In this document: positions 46,265-57,258 of the stretch, one piece after another
Layout of the letters: each line of letters begins with the position of its first letter
How positions within the stretch are numbered: position 1 is the first letter of the stretch
Assembly (NCBI GenBank): GCA_950295325.1
Contig: OX485803.1
Span: forward strand, 17,668,001-17,732,000
DNA length: 64,000 nucleotides
From: Polytrichum commune
Lineage: Eukaryota; Streptophyta; Polytrichopsida; Polytrichales; Polytrichaceae
Direction: 5' to 3'
Notes under the pieces: generated by a model
Told to the model about the DNA's origin: nothing
The model's database searches: none
What the model saw: the letters and a program-made list of their open reading frames with translations, nothing else
Made by a program: the position numbers and the translations under genes

Positions 46265-47345
46265 GGGGGTTGAATTTGGTTTCATCGTAACCAATCGCTC
46301 ATCTGAGAATAGCAATAGGCCTATCACAACTCTCATCGCATCGAATTTTTACCCACGGAGGCACGATATCATCCATAACTCTCACATTTTCTATGGTAGA
46401 TGATCGGTTAAGGATTAAACTACTTTGTCTACTGAGTGTGGGTTACCATTTGGAGTTTCGTGTTGCTATAACATTTCACTGACATCGTGGTTTAGATGAC
46501 CATCGAGAGGAGAGTGGATGATGAGCCGCCGGTGCGGCGAGTCATTCCACTCTCCTCTCGTCAGGGTATACTAGTCCATAGCCGATTGCTCGTCCAAGAA
46601 TAGTAAAGCTATCACAATTTAAGATATTTTTTCACCCATGGAGGCACGACATCATCCATAATTCTCATATTTTGTTATTTGTTGATTGGTTATGAGTGAT
46701 AACCAAGAAGGGGAGAGTGGATGACTTGTCACTCCCATGGCTTGTCATCCACTCTCCTCCCGTTGGTTATCTAGTCCATAATCGATCACTCATCCAAGAA
46801 TAGTAGGGCTAGCACAACTCATCAACGTTTTAAAACCCATGGAGGCATGGTATCATCCATAATTCACAACATCATAGTTTGTATCTTAGTTGATTGGTTA
46901 TAACTCACAACTAGCTCGAGTAAGTGATGACGAGCTGAGCCCGTGGCTCATCATCCACTCCCCTCTCGTTGGTTATCTAGTCCATAAACGATCGCTCATC
47001 CAAGAATAAAGGGCTATTGCAACTCGTCGTATTTTTGCAGATGTGAAGGTGCGATATCATCCATAATGCTCATACATTGTCTACTACGAGTCGATCGCTT
47101 TACGATTGATAACCAATGAGAGGGAGTGGACAACCCATCACTCCTACAACTCATCATCCACTCCCTCTTGTTGGTTGTCTTGTCCACAACTAATTGTTCA
47201 TCCACAAGAAGAAGGATTGCCATAATCGATCACAATGTATCGTCCACGAAGGTGTGGTTTCACCCATAATTCCCAAATTTTGCTCAAGAGTTGGTTGATA
47301 ATGACTAATAACCAACTTGTCATCTGCTATCTTCTCATTGGATAA
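46265..47345 (+). repeat. Tandem array of about five 200-bp units, each with a hairpin
   Basis: CTAGTCCATA(A/G)-CGAT recurs at 46571, 46770, 46977 and (CTTGTCCACAA) 47180; TATCATCCATAA-type blocks precede each. The period is about 200-207 bp, with the first unit about 280. Between them each unit has an inverted repeat: CGAGAGGAGAGTGGA / TCCACTCTCCTCTCG at about 46504-46560, GGGGAGAGTGGATGA / TCATCCACTCTCCTCCC at about 46711-46760, GAGGGAGTGGA / TCCACTCCCTC at about 47113-47167. The third and fifth units have degraded stems. Confidence 0.85.
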
Positions 47346-47380
47346 GTATGCATGCAGTCCAATGTGGTCATGGTTTTTCT

Positions 47381-47515
47381 TAAATTATAAGTGGTACATG
47401 ACAAGGATTGCAGTTAAGAACGTACATTATAAAGTCATGTGCTACGATGTATTTACTATGCACGTTCATAACATAGACGCCACCCTAGGTTCAATGGTGA
47501 ACGCAATGGAGAAGG
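47381..47515 (+). repeat. Family E dispersed repeat copy
   Basis: AAGTGGTACATGACAAGGAT, GCAGTTAAGAACG and CACCCTAGGTTCAATGGTGA match the forward consensus. Confidence 0.55.
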
Positions 47516-48171
47516 CCTCCACGATCACTCAAAGAGAAAGAGAAATCATCTTCACTTTGACCTCTTATAACTTTTGTATACCAACTCCAGGCTTGAAACC
47601 GGACATGACAATCTTCGTGATTTACAAATGATAGTCGAACGATCCAATCCAATGGCCAAGATTGCAGCAATTGCTGACCGGTTTCCTATTGTAAATCAAT
47701 CGCAGAGGGCCTATCAATTGTGTTAACTGTTGAGCCCAAAAACACAGACGCTTCATGGCAAGTTCATAGAAGGAAATGTCCTTCTTTCAATGCATGTCGT
47801 GCACCTAATATTATTGCATGCGACACTAATTAGGGTGGCCTGAGCTGTGATCGTTTTGACTAATTGGCACTTTCTGCAAACCCATGCCAATGTAAACCCA
47901 TTCAATGGAGTTCTTAAAACATAAGTCAACTTATCACATTGTTGGAGCCTTTCCCATACCATTTCAAGCTCAGCATGCATTCAAGTGATGGTTGTGATAA
48001 TGCTAATATTTATTCAGCGAGATCGAACTGTTTTGGCAACGTACCCCTAAATTAGATTGCAAGCTGCAAATTTTATTATGGTAAAGGATGATGCATGCAT
48101 ACGTAAAAATCGCATACAACATGGGAAGTACGTGGGTCTTATGTGATCGTTCTTCTTGATTGATTAAACAA
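47516..48171. other. Intergenic, no recognised feature
   Basis: No gene or repeat was supported; only a 75-codon minus frame without features (47753-47980). Confidence 0.4.
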
Positions 48172-48320
48172 TCGTGTTTTTGGAGTGGTGTATTGCAAGG
48201 CTCGTGGCTAAAAACCGAGACACGCTCACACAAAAAGACACGTGTTATGATGAAATTGGATTGTGTGTTGAAAGAATATCATAATCTAACAATTCTATGT
48301 CTAGTAGTTCATACAATGTG
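48172..48320 (+). repeat. Family E dispersed repeat copy
   Basis: GGAGTGGTGTATTGCAAGGC, TCGTGGCTAAAAACCGAGAC and ACACGTGTTATGATGAAATT, a good match to the family core. Confidence 0.65.
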
Positions 48321-48784
48321 AGAATGTCCAAGTGGCAATGTAAAGGGAATGAGAGAGTTTTCATTGTGACTGTTGCAACATAATTCCCATTTTCAAGATT
48401 TGAAATTATACCTTTTCATGATTTACGATTGTTAGCCAATCGAGGCAAATTTCTATATGATTCAACGTCAAATTTGTTCATAAGGCTGGAAGTGCCCCCA
48501 CCATAGGGCCACATAGATTAGGATCTAGTATGTACATCCATACCCTCATAATTTGCGAGAGAGGTATATTCCGCTTCTTAACTTCGACATTGCTAAAAAA
48601 AATTAAAAATTAAAAAAAAACTCTCATTTTCAACCACAATGTAGCGAAAAAAAACTATTAAAGTTGAGCATTCTATTGTAAGCATGATCAAATATTTCCA
48701 AGCACATTTGTTCTTTACCTAGTGAATCCCTTCTTAAGTTTATGTCCTTCTTAGGTCTAACCCTCCCCAACTCAATGAGGGTCT
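48321..48784. other. Intergenic, no recognised feature
   Basis: AT-rich with A-rich tracts at 48596-48618. Nothing supportable. Confidence 0.4.
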
Positions 48785-48950
48785 CAAGTGAGAAGAAATT
48801 GTTGTGTATGGAAAGAGGGAATTATCATAAAGGAAGTGTACCTCTCATCCACCCAACATAAGAACTTTACCCCCTATAGATTTGTTGCCGATTCATCATA
48901 AATGAGCTCGAGTAGACTAATTCAGAATCTTTGAAGATAATTCCGGTGTA
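48785..48950 (+). repeat. Family M dispersed repeat, copy 2
   Basis: Colinear with 21440-21590 through AAAGAGGGAA, GTACCTCTCATCCACC and ACTAATTC. Further CTCTCATCCATC phrases near 48975 suggest a partial third copy. Confidence 0.55.
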
Positions 48951-49552
48951 CCTCACCTCTCTTGCATATGAACGTACCTCTCATCCATCCATGTTAAAGA
49001 ACCCCGTAACTTTTGTGGTCATGGGTCTTTGAAATTGATTCCGGTGTCATAATCAACTAGGCAAAGTAACAATTGGGACCATATCCTATTTTATGACGTT
49101 CTTTGTTGGACGAAAGAGAGGTACATGTGCAACAATTCCCTTTCGCCATGAGTCTCACACATGCCATCGTTTCACTTGGCCCCTCTTCACTCTATTTGAT
49201 ATTCCACCGTGTTGTTGATGTTTTGAGACATTGATGATTCTCTTTTTGAAATGCACCCTCGAGTCATCCACATGAACATGAATTTTTGGGAAGGCAAATC
49301 AACCCTCGATGGCATCGTAAACATCTCAAAGTTGGATGAAAATCATTGAAAACACAATTCTCTAGAGTGTATGATTTCAGATATTGCGAAGGTGAAACAA
49401 ATGGTAAGCTTCTCTTTGATCTCATTCATATGGGTTTTGGTTCAATGTTGGACTACTATAGGGTGAATGGAATGCATGGGATTGATACTAAATATCCATA
49501 ATGGTGAATTCAACTTTAGGACTTGTATGATCGGTATCATAATCGTAATGCC
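48951..49552. other. Intergenic, no recognised feature
   Basis: Nothing beyond short family-M-like phrases. Confidence 0.4.
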
Positions 49553-50122
49553 TTATGTCATATTGATATCAAGATAATTTTTTTTGATAGGTCTGAAGGA
49601 TATTGGGTGGTGTATAGACGTGACATAGACCTGAATTTGAGGCCACTCCAATATATACTTCTTTATGTTGTCACCGACACAACGTTTGATGTCGTTAGGG
49701 CAAAACCAACATTCGTGTTCCACGTTGTTGGCAGAGCGGAACTCCTTCTTCAACATTTTGTAAGTTGAAGCAAGAGTGCCATGATTGCTAGTATCGACTT
49801 TTGCATTGCACAAAGTACATGTACGGGCTTGCATTATCCAACATCTTTTTGGTTGAGTTAGGAAGCAATCTAGCAACGTGCCATAGAGAAGCAGGGCCGT
49901 TAGGAAGCACTGTCCAACAAATGTGGTATGAGCCACACAATGTTCTGCAAAATTCAATGACTCCTCAATGCATGCTCTATTAGTTTGAGGGTTAGGACCC
50001 TGGGGGGTGGACTCTTCACACCATATACAAACTAACGTGAGTGTAATAAGGGGTATTGTTTGAGGCATTAGTGTACATAGTACACATAAGGGAGAGGTAT
50101 TGCTTCTCTCTAGTGTGTACAT
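49553..50122 (-). pseudogene. CxxC-containing ORF, possible LINE-type remnant
   Basis: A 189-codon minus-strand frame, longest in its neighbourhood. Residues about 94-115 read RCWIMQARTCTLCNAKVDTS then NH, resembling the C-x-L-C...(E/D)T-x-x-H zinc-binding segment (zf-RVT) that follows reverse transcriptase in plant LINEs. A CWFCPNDIKRC follows. The first 40 residues overlap dispersed repeat L (50000-50280), so the N-terminal part is not part of a gene. No reverse transcriptase motif is present; the resemblance is a suggestion only. Confidence 0.3.
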
Positions 50123-50280
50123 TTAAAAAGGCTACTAAGATGTTTGAAGTAAACATATATATACAAAAGGGACCTTAAGGGTTTACATTAAAAAACTTAC
50201 AAGAGATGTGATGGTTCGTCCAATTTAGGGTTGTCATGTATTGTTGCCATATGATAATAGTCCCCAATGACTTGAATATG
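50000..50280 (+). repeat. Family L dispersed repeat, copy 2
   Basis: Colinear with 24955-25240. Confidence 0.7.
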
Positions 50281-50785
50281 TAATAAAGGCATGTTTATTG
50301 GATGATTTATAATTTGTGCATGTATTGGAGGCAATTATCACATTAAATTGCAAAGCTTAATATAAATACATGAGTCCATTTTCTAGCTTATTGTTAGTAC
50401 GTATACGTTTGTTATTCTCTATAAACTTCTTGTCTATAGGGGGGTTTATTTCATAGTCACCCATGCACATCATTTAGGTTTCCAATGACGAGTCCACTCC
50501 TTGGGGTTAGGATGAGGTATTGAGTGATTCTCTCTGTTGGGTCGATGTGAGTCACAATCAGAACGGGGTGGTAAGTCGAGCTTTTGTTTGGTGGACCCAA
50601 ACATCTTTGAGCCCTCCAACCCACAATCCCTGCCTTGAAGATCTTTTGCCCCATGGTAAAAATTCATGGCATATGCTAGCAACTTGGGATCTCGCACCTA
50701 ACAAGTAGGAATTTAGACCATATTCGGTACTACCAATCAAACATTGACATAGATGTTTGACCACTAATCACGTTCTCGTAAAATG
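50281..50785. other. Intergenic, no supported gene
   Basis: Overlapping frames on both strands around 50457-50764 without domain evidence. Confidence 0.4.
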
Positions 50786-50790
50786 TCATA

Positions 50791-50824
50791 AATTCACTCA
50801 AGGTGAGTGCACCTTGAGTGAATT
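50791..50824. repeat. Perfect 15-bp stem, 4-nt loop hairpin
   Basis: AATTCACTCAAGGTG-AGTG-CACCTTGAGTGAATT. Weaker pairing extends outward (TGTCATA / TGAGTTATAACA). It could be the centre of a decayed foldback MITE. Confidence 0.75.
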
Positions 50825-51859
50825 GTGAGTTATAACAAATTCTAACGTATAACCACATATCCATGTATGAAATGAACATATATGAAATAAATTATACATG
50901 TGTGTGTGTAAGAGAGAGAGAGAACACTATAAGTTGTCTGCAATTTCACTTCAAGAATTTAACATAACATTGACTCAAAATAAACAAGATTGACTCACAC
51001 GTTCCTAATGTTAATATACTTGTGTGCTCGTGTAACTTATCTTATGTTATCAAAATCAAACCTCTCTACATGTATCAAAATCCACCTACACTAAATGAGC
51101 CTATAAGTGTGGCTACCATAATACTCTAGAAGCCAAATCAACTCTTATAACAAAAAAATGAATGCGACCCATGTCAAATATTTAGCTCAAAATTTTAGCG
51201 TGAATTACATTAATTCATTTTCCAAGAAATCGATGGCGGTGACTATTTTCTTTCACGCTATGTTTATTTTCAAACGATGTTAACTTGAAAACTTGCCCTT
51301 TTGATTGCAACTCTCTTGAAAGACTTAGGGGGGAAGACCTAGGTTCTTGCGCCCACGTCATTTCCTCCTTGACTAGACCAATTAGAGCGACCTATGTTAA
51401 CTTGTTCCCACACTAATTTCCCACCCACACTAAGAAGCCTATTTAGTGGACGTAGTAGTGTCCATTTTAGGTTCACTCACCTCCGATAAGAAGGCATTCC
51501 CATAGGCCCGCCCGCCGGTAAGCTTAGCTTTGCAATCTAAGAAGGCCATGTTAGCGAGCTAGTACTTATTAACTATAAAAAGGGTCTCCATCCCATGCCG
51601 TGATATGGTACCAATTAAGTGGCAGCCAATTGGACCACGTTAAATAAGTTAAGTTAAGTTACTTGGACCGGGTACCCTAGCTAGTGAGCCTACCACATGA
51701 TGGCGTCCTCGCATGTGTTAAAGTGGGTGCAATTGTGGGATGCCGCTTGCCGGCGATTCTCCGGCCACCCAATTAAATGGAAATGGAAATGGAGTTCAAT
51801 TCAAAGTCCGGGAAGTCAAAAGGCTCTTGGGACCAAAAGTACACCAAATAGGGTGTTTT
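50825..51859. other. Intergenic, no recognised feature
   Basis: Contains (TG)n/(GA)n at about 50902-50922 and AAGTTAAGTTAAGTTAC at 51645-51661. No gene was supported. Confidence 0.4.
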
Positions 51860-52365
51860 GGGCCACTTCACACACGAGCCCAAGAGCCGTGACCACGAAG
51901 TTGTGAGAGCCCAAAAGAGAGTGTCCAAAGGCCGTCCCAACACACCTCCAACATCGTGTAGTGTGGTCACGGGTCTTCAAGTGTAGCGTGCAGTCATATG
52001 TGACCGGGCCCTCAACCAAATGCTATTTCAATGAATGTCTCTTTATGCATGTCTTCACACATGATAAAACATAATAAACCAACGGTTGTGAGCATTCAAA
52101 GTGCCATGGTCTCTCCTAATTTTGTGTTAGGTCTACTTCCAAGAGGTAGTTTTTGAAAATAGTTTGGGTGACCATGAAACATGATCCATTCGATGCCGTG
52201 TAGGAATCCATGTAGACGTTACATCCCTCTTGCATTCACATACGGCCATCGGTTGGTCCCTCAAGCATATTGTGAAGCGAACTTGGACCGGCTCCGCCTT
52301 TCCCACCAATGAGAGTGCTTGAATGCAATGGTTGTGGGCTCTCAGTCTTGTGTGTGAAGTGGCCC
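51860..52365 (+). mobile_element. PIF/Harbinger MITE family A, copy 2 (506 bp)
   Basis: TIRs GGGCCACTTCACACACGAGC and (inverted right end) GGGCCACTTCACACACAAGA. Its sequence is close to the inverted copy at 59428-59934 over the full length. Flanks are TTT left and TAA right, so the duplication has decayed or mutated. It directly abuts a family G copy on the right. Confidence 0.85.
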
Positions 52366-52374
52366 TAAGTTATG

Positions 52375-52535
52375 GATGAATTGGTTGAGTTTGAGAAATA
52401 ACCGGTTCAAGTTCAAGACTTTAGGATAATTACAATTTTTTTTGATGAATCTATAGAATATACCTTGAATTAATGAAAAAAACCCGAGAGATGCCAACAT
52501 GTGTCCGGTTGGACTTGGAAACACTTGGGATTTCG
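52375..52535 (-). repeat. Family G dispersed repeat, copy 7
   Basis: GAATTGGTTGAGTTTGAGAA, ATAACCGGTTCAAGTTCAAG, CTATAGAATATACCTTGAAT and GTGTCCGGTTGGACTTGGAA. Confidence 0.75.
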
Positions 52536-52563
52536 ATCTACTATGCCTAACAATCTCCCCGGA

Positions 52564-52912
52564 CACTGCATTGTGGTAACTTTCCTAATGGTTTTTCAAC
52601 TGAACAAATATACAAGTATTGTCATCCGAACTTAGTACTTTAGCTCCATTGAATGCCAATTATTGAAACAAGGTTTGGTATGTTATGCATCTAACATTTT
52701 CGTGGTGAAATATTGTCATTGATAATTGAAATTTGGATGGAGAATCACTTAGTGAGTGACACTGTTTGCGACATTGTAAATCCAGAATGCCCAGTGGGTT
52801 TTACAAGGATTGAAAAATAAAGTTAGGTTTACGTAATTCATTGGTGGAGAAACTAGTTTATAATTAGTATCAAGCAAGACAATTAGTTTTGGTGATACTA
52901 AATAGTTTAGTG
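52564..52912 (-). mobile_element. CACTA-like MITE family D, copy 3 (349 bp)
   Basis: Starts CACTGCATTGTGGTAACTTT. The right end inverted reads CACTAAACTATTTAGTATCACC (two blocks). The interior matches 32323-32667 (TTTACAAGGATTG, GTGAGTGACA, AAATTTGGATGGA). Confidence 0.6.
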
Positions 52913-53688
52913 TAGTACATCAAGATAGTGGCCAAAAAACAGTGATTTCCTAGAGTAGCAAAGCGCAATGGCCTTTGTGAGATAAAGGCTAATATCAACT
53001 TGGTGGGCCAATCGGAAGAAAGACTTGAGAGACTTTGCTATATTTTGAAAAAAGGGGAATTAGTGAAGGAACCATGTCTCTAGTGGAGTTGTAGAGGGGA
53101 CACTCCAACATAGAGCATGTGCACTTTGTTGTCATTCTTCCTCTCCTAAGCTATTATTATGCAACCCCAAATTTCTTCATTTCACAACCCATACGATTGT
53201 TTCACTTTGCATCGCCATGGATGTTTGCATGCAATAAGTGGGTCTCAACTAAATATTTTAAGCTCTACACTCATTTCATAACAATACTAAGCATCTAGAC
53301 AATGGTATATTTTCAAAGAAAAAGACTGTAATATTAGAAACTTTGAATTTACAGTGCTCCCCAAAAACGAGAAATCCCATAATTAAAAGGAGACTTATGC
53401 TCACCCAATAAATGGTCCACCATAACGCAACCAAGGAGTTGAGTGATGTTTATGTTCTCATATGATATGAAACACAACCCTTGTGCAAGATGGTTAGCCA
53501 ATCCAAATCGTACACATAGCCACTTCCTTCACAAACTTTGGAACTACACTAAGTATTGTGTTTTGTGTCACCAAATCTATTTATCTTGCTCAAGACATAT
53601 TGTAAACCGCCTCTATAGCATCATCGCCAACACTACATGTAGACCTAACACAAATTGCCATTGTTTTGTAAAACCAAATTGGGCATTG
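52913..53688. other. Intergenic, no supported gene
   Basis: An 82-codon plus frame at 53443-53691 has no recognisable product. No repeats were seen. Confidence 0.4.
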
Positions 53689-53932
53689 TAGATTTACAAT
53701 GTTGCAATTACTGCAACTCACTAAGTGATGAAATTTTATCCAATTTCCAATCATAGATGCCAATATTTCAATACATAAAATGCTAGGACGCAGAATATAT
53801 CCAAAATCATAAGCATTTCATCACAAAATTGTATGTTGAGATGACATACTTTTATATTCATAAGAAGTGTCATGCGAAAAAGTATCACGAAGACATAAAA
53901 TACCATTATGACACTAAATACAATATTTAGCG
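53689..53932 (+). mobile_element. CACTA-like MITE family D, truncated copy 4
   Basis: GCAATTACTGCAACTCACTA then AGTGATG and ATCCAATTTCCAATCATAGATG match 37230-37300. The right end, inverted, reads CGCTAAATATTGTATTTAGT then GTCA. The left end is missing. Confidence 0.55.
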
Positions 53933-53969
53933 TACTTTGACTATGATACTCATTGTAAAGTGAAAACTA

Positions 53970-54091
53970 CTAGTGCTGGCCACTAGTGAACAATTCCTAC
54001 CAGCATTGGTTACATCCAATGGCTCTCATTGGCTAATCAACTCTAAAGTGGCCCCTGCTAGTAGGAATTGCTCACTGGTGGCCCACACCAG
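53970..54091. mobile_element. TA-flanked MITE (122 bp), Stowaway-like
   Basis: Inverted ends CTAGTGCTGGCCACTAGTGA / CTGGTGTGGGCCACCAGTGA, each continuing with ACAATTCCTAC / GCAATTCCTAC. Flanked by TA dinucleotides at 53968-53969 and 54092-54093, as for Tc1/mariner-type MITEs. Confidence 0.65.
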
Positions 54092-55242
54092 TAAGTGTGG
54101 GTGGGCTATTAGATTGTAATGGATTGGACATGTCTTGTGAGTTCCAGTGAAAACGTCCGAGGCAAAGAAAACTATAATATCATGTCTAATGAAACGTCAT
54201 TTTCTTCTTCTTCTTCTTCTTCTTCTTTTTCGGCATTGTGGAGAATTTGTCAAATGCTCATGTAAATTGCCTACATATTTGCTACTAATGCATGTACGGT
54301 ATATCAAGTGATGTTCAAGTGCAACAGTCTTAAAAAGCTCTACATGACCACTTGAGGTGGAAGGAAGAAAAATAATCTAATGTTATGAGAAAAAACATCA
54401 AGAATTTACCAACATCATGTGTTTATAAACCAATTGTGACAACCCCATGGTATCTATTGTCCAATACGACATTTAGTAGGTCAAGTGATGCACACAATTG
54501 TAAGTTGATACAAATAGCCACTAAGGGTGTCAACCCTCGCCAATGGACAAACACAATCCCCCGGGGGGTGCACCTTTCATTGCAACGTATTCTAAATATC
54601 TCCTATATACAATTTTCAATTCTTAAATCAAGCAACACATGCATGATTTCAATGAGAAAAATACAAGTGATAATGTGTGCATGTAAAATAAATTACATTC
54701 ATGTAGAATTATTAAAATGAGTATACAATATAGTTTTGAATAATAATGAACCCATAACATATGTATAATGTAAAACCTTAGCATTCATTGATAAATTTGT
54801 GGAAGATTTTTCATCCCCTGTATGTAACTAATTCGTAAGCATCTAATTCTTCAATATATATCATAGAAGCTAATGCCATTATTGTTTTCAAATGTACCAT
54901 CGAATGATATGTAAGATAAAAAGTCCACTTATTGTTAGTTCTTTTTTTATATCAACACGAATCAATCTCCATGTGTTTGATGGATGGTTCACCAAGTCAA
55001 TTGGATCTCTATACTCCACCCAACGATGACCATGTTTTTTTACGCATCTTATAAACCCTCCCAACAAACCAACCTTAATTGGGGCTAATTTTTTTTTGGT
55101 TTACCACGTTTTTTTGACAATTGTAGCTTCATGTGTCTTCCAAAAAAACACTCCATGATCATAACCAAGATTGAACATAGTATCATGATTTTTGGCGGTA
55201 AAGAGTCTAGTCTTTATATATAATATGCCAACCTAATCCGAG
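54092..55242. other. Intergenic with (TTC)n
   Basis: (TTC)n at 54202-54227. A 111-codon plus frame (54385-54720) lacks features. No other structure. Confidence 0.45.
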
Positions 55243-55636
55243 TCAATCAATCATTGGATAAAGTCGGATTACCATCAATTGACTAACAAGTGTACTTTCG
55301 AGGATTCTAGAACCCCCTGCCTCTACATAAGCCACAATGGACTTTAAATTAGCTTGAGAGGGAATTTCAACATTTTCATGTTCATCAGTTAGAACATCCA
55401 AGGCATGTCCAAGCTCACTTTGCAACTCCACATCTTTTATGTAAATCGTTTGCAACTGCATCAATTCCCTCTTTGACAACATCCTTGAACATGTTTGAAT
55501 TGCCTTCTCCAACACTACAATTTGCCTTGTCACCGCCTTGTGCACTAGAATCATAAATCAAGACGTGATCATAATGACACTCCCCATCCTCCTTCATACT
55601 TCCAAATAAATGAGCTTCAACAAGCGACCCTACCAT
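55243..55636 (-). pseudogene. Frameshifted protein-like remnant
   Basis: Two overlapping minus frames. Frame one (from 55636) reads VEAHLFGSMKEDGECHYDHV; the other (to 55243) reads ELMQLQTIYIKDVELQSELG then HALDVLTDEHENVEIPSQAN and IVAYVEAGGSRILESTLVSQ. Composition and heptad-like Leu spacing look coding, and the register changes near 55530, consistent with one indel. No family was identified and no second copy exists in the window. Confidence 0.35.
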
Positions 55637-55774
55637 ACAAGCAAAAATGTTATATATTTTCTAAATGTCCTCCATACATATACACAACTATGAATCGAAA
55701 TTTGTGTAGCATATGTATACATAGTACAAAAAAAAATCAAATTAATACCCCTTTGTGCACTCATGTATGCTCGT

Positions 55775-55942
55775 CAGAGCCCTACATTGGGTGCCCATAC
55801 CCATGCCCACCCATGCCCATGGATTTTGGGTGGGCATGGCTGCAATATTATTGTTCATGGGTGGGCATGGGTGGGCATAGGTCACTGCTGATGGGCATGG
55901 TCTGGGTATGGGTGCAATTAAAAAGGAAAATGTTGGGCTCTG
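55775..55942. mobile_element. hAT-like MITE (168 bp) with 8-bp TSD
   Basis: Ends CAGAGCCCTACATT and (inverted) CAGAGCCCAACATT, typical CA-starting hAT TIRs. The flanking octamers ATGCTCGT (55767-55774) and ATGCTCAT (55943-55950) differ at one base. The interior is rich in CCCATGCCCAC / GTGGGCATGGG units on both strands, making the whole element self-complementary. Confidence 0.85.
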
Positions 55943-55950
55943 ATGCTCAT

Positions 55951-57199
55951 ACATGTTATGAAAGGTGCACCATGCGGAATAATTCATAGAGTAGAACTAA
56001 CATTTTTCTTTCAAGTTTAGCATGTCTAAGAAGCCCAATCTAAGCCTCACCATGCATAAAATGTGTACCCTAAACTACATGCTTCCATTTTCAACTAATC
56101 ATGTCCAAATTGGCCCTACATGAAATTAAAGTATTCTTCAAATGCACTTTCAAAGTAGTAGAATCTTCCAACGTTATCGAGGCATTGGGTTCAAATACAC
56201 ATCTCGAGTGTCCTTGCATGCTATTACATACTTAGTAGTTTGATCCTCAATAGCACATACGAGTCAAGTTTGATTTTCCCCTTGACATAAGATAATCTAT
56301 TACATAAAAGTTTAGACCCATAAATCAATCATCAAAACGATGACGTTACACTTGGTGAGTCTCGTAGTAATTGTGCATAGGTATAGGTCACACATTGAGC
56401 CCTTGGTCCTTTAATGTTTGAAGCTACTTACGTAAGGTGGCTATTAAATTATACCACCGTGGCGGATTTTCAAAATTATTTGGGCATGATGGGTCGAAAT
56501 GCAAAAACAAGATTATGTATATAAATATAAAAGATATCGCTTAAGGGTTAGCATGAGTTGCCCATTAAATGTTGTTTCCATGTGTGTCATGGCTACAATA
56601 ATTTGAACACTTTTTTGTTTAAGAGTGAAAAGACGAAAATTCCAATTACAAGTTCTTGGTGAATAGTATTAGAAAGCTATAACAAACATAATATACAATC
56701 GGTTTCATGATGGACCATGCATGAATGAAGAACATTCTTGCTTGTAGACTACAACCACCTCTTTTGATAGATGCAAGATATTGGGACAAAAAAAGAAAAA
56801 AAATGAAAAAAATGATAGTGTTAATGTCATTGGTGCAAATATGAGTCTGTTCACTTTTATTATTATTATTATTATGGCTTACAATAATGGTGCGATATAT
56901 GGTTTTTTAAGGCCTTCCTCTTGAAGGTGGACAACCAATGATTAAGCCTTTCTTCACACCTACATGGTGCCATCACCGCCTAATATTATACACATATAAG
57001 ATGTTGTTGCAATGACCAACAAAGTTTATGGTTACACCTACCATATTGCCAACAACTTGCCCAACAATTCTATACAATTATTTGCAAAAATAATCATGCA
57101 CACAACCCATGACCAAGTTGTTAGTTGATAGATTATTGCGCCCCACAACAACATATTCACGAAGCAAGACTAGTATGGTGTTTTCCTTCAAAGGATATT

Positions 57200-57201
<2 letters not shown>
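55951..57201. other. Intergenic with (ATT)n
   Basis: (ATT)n at 56857-56875. No gene or repeat family was supported. Confidence 0.45.

Positions 57202-57256
<55 letters not shown>
57202..57256 (+). repeat. (GA)n microsatellite, 55 bp
   Basis: Uninterrupted GA dinucleotide run. It creates artefactual Arg/Glu and Leu/Ser frames. Confidence 0.98.

Positions 57257-57258
<2 letters not shown>

Noticed and set aside
46265-47345. CRISPR-like array
   Set aside because: Units are about 200 bp, diverged and without unique spacers of regular size; eukaryotic tandem repeat.
55690-55989. ORFs on both strands over 55.7-56.0 kb
   Set aside because: They translate the self-complementary CCCATGCCCAC units of the hAT MITE.
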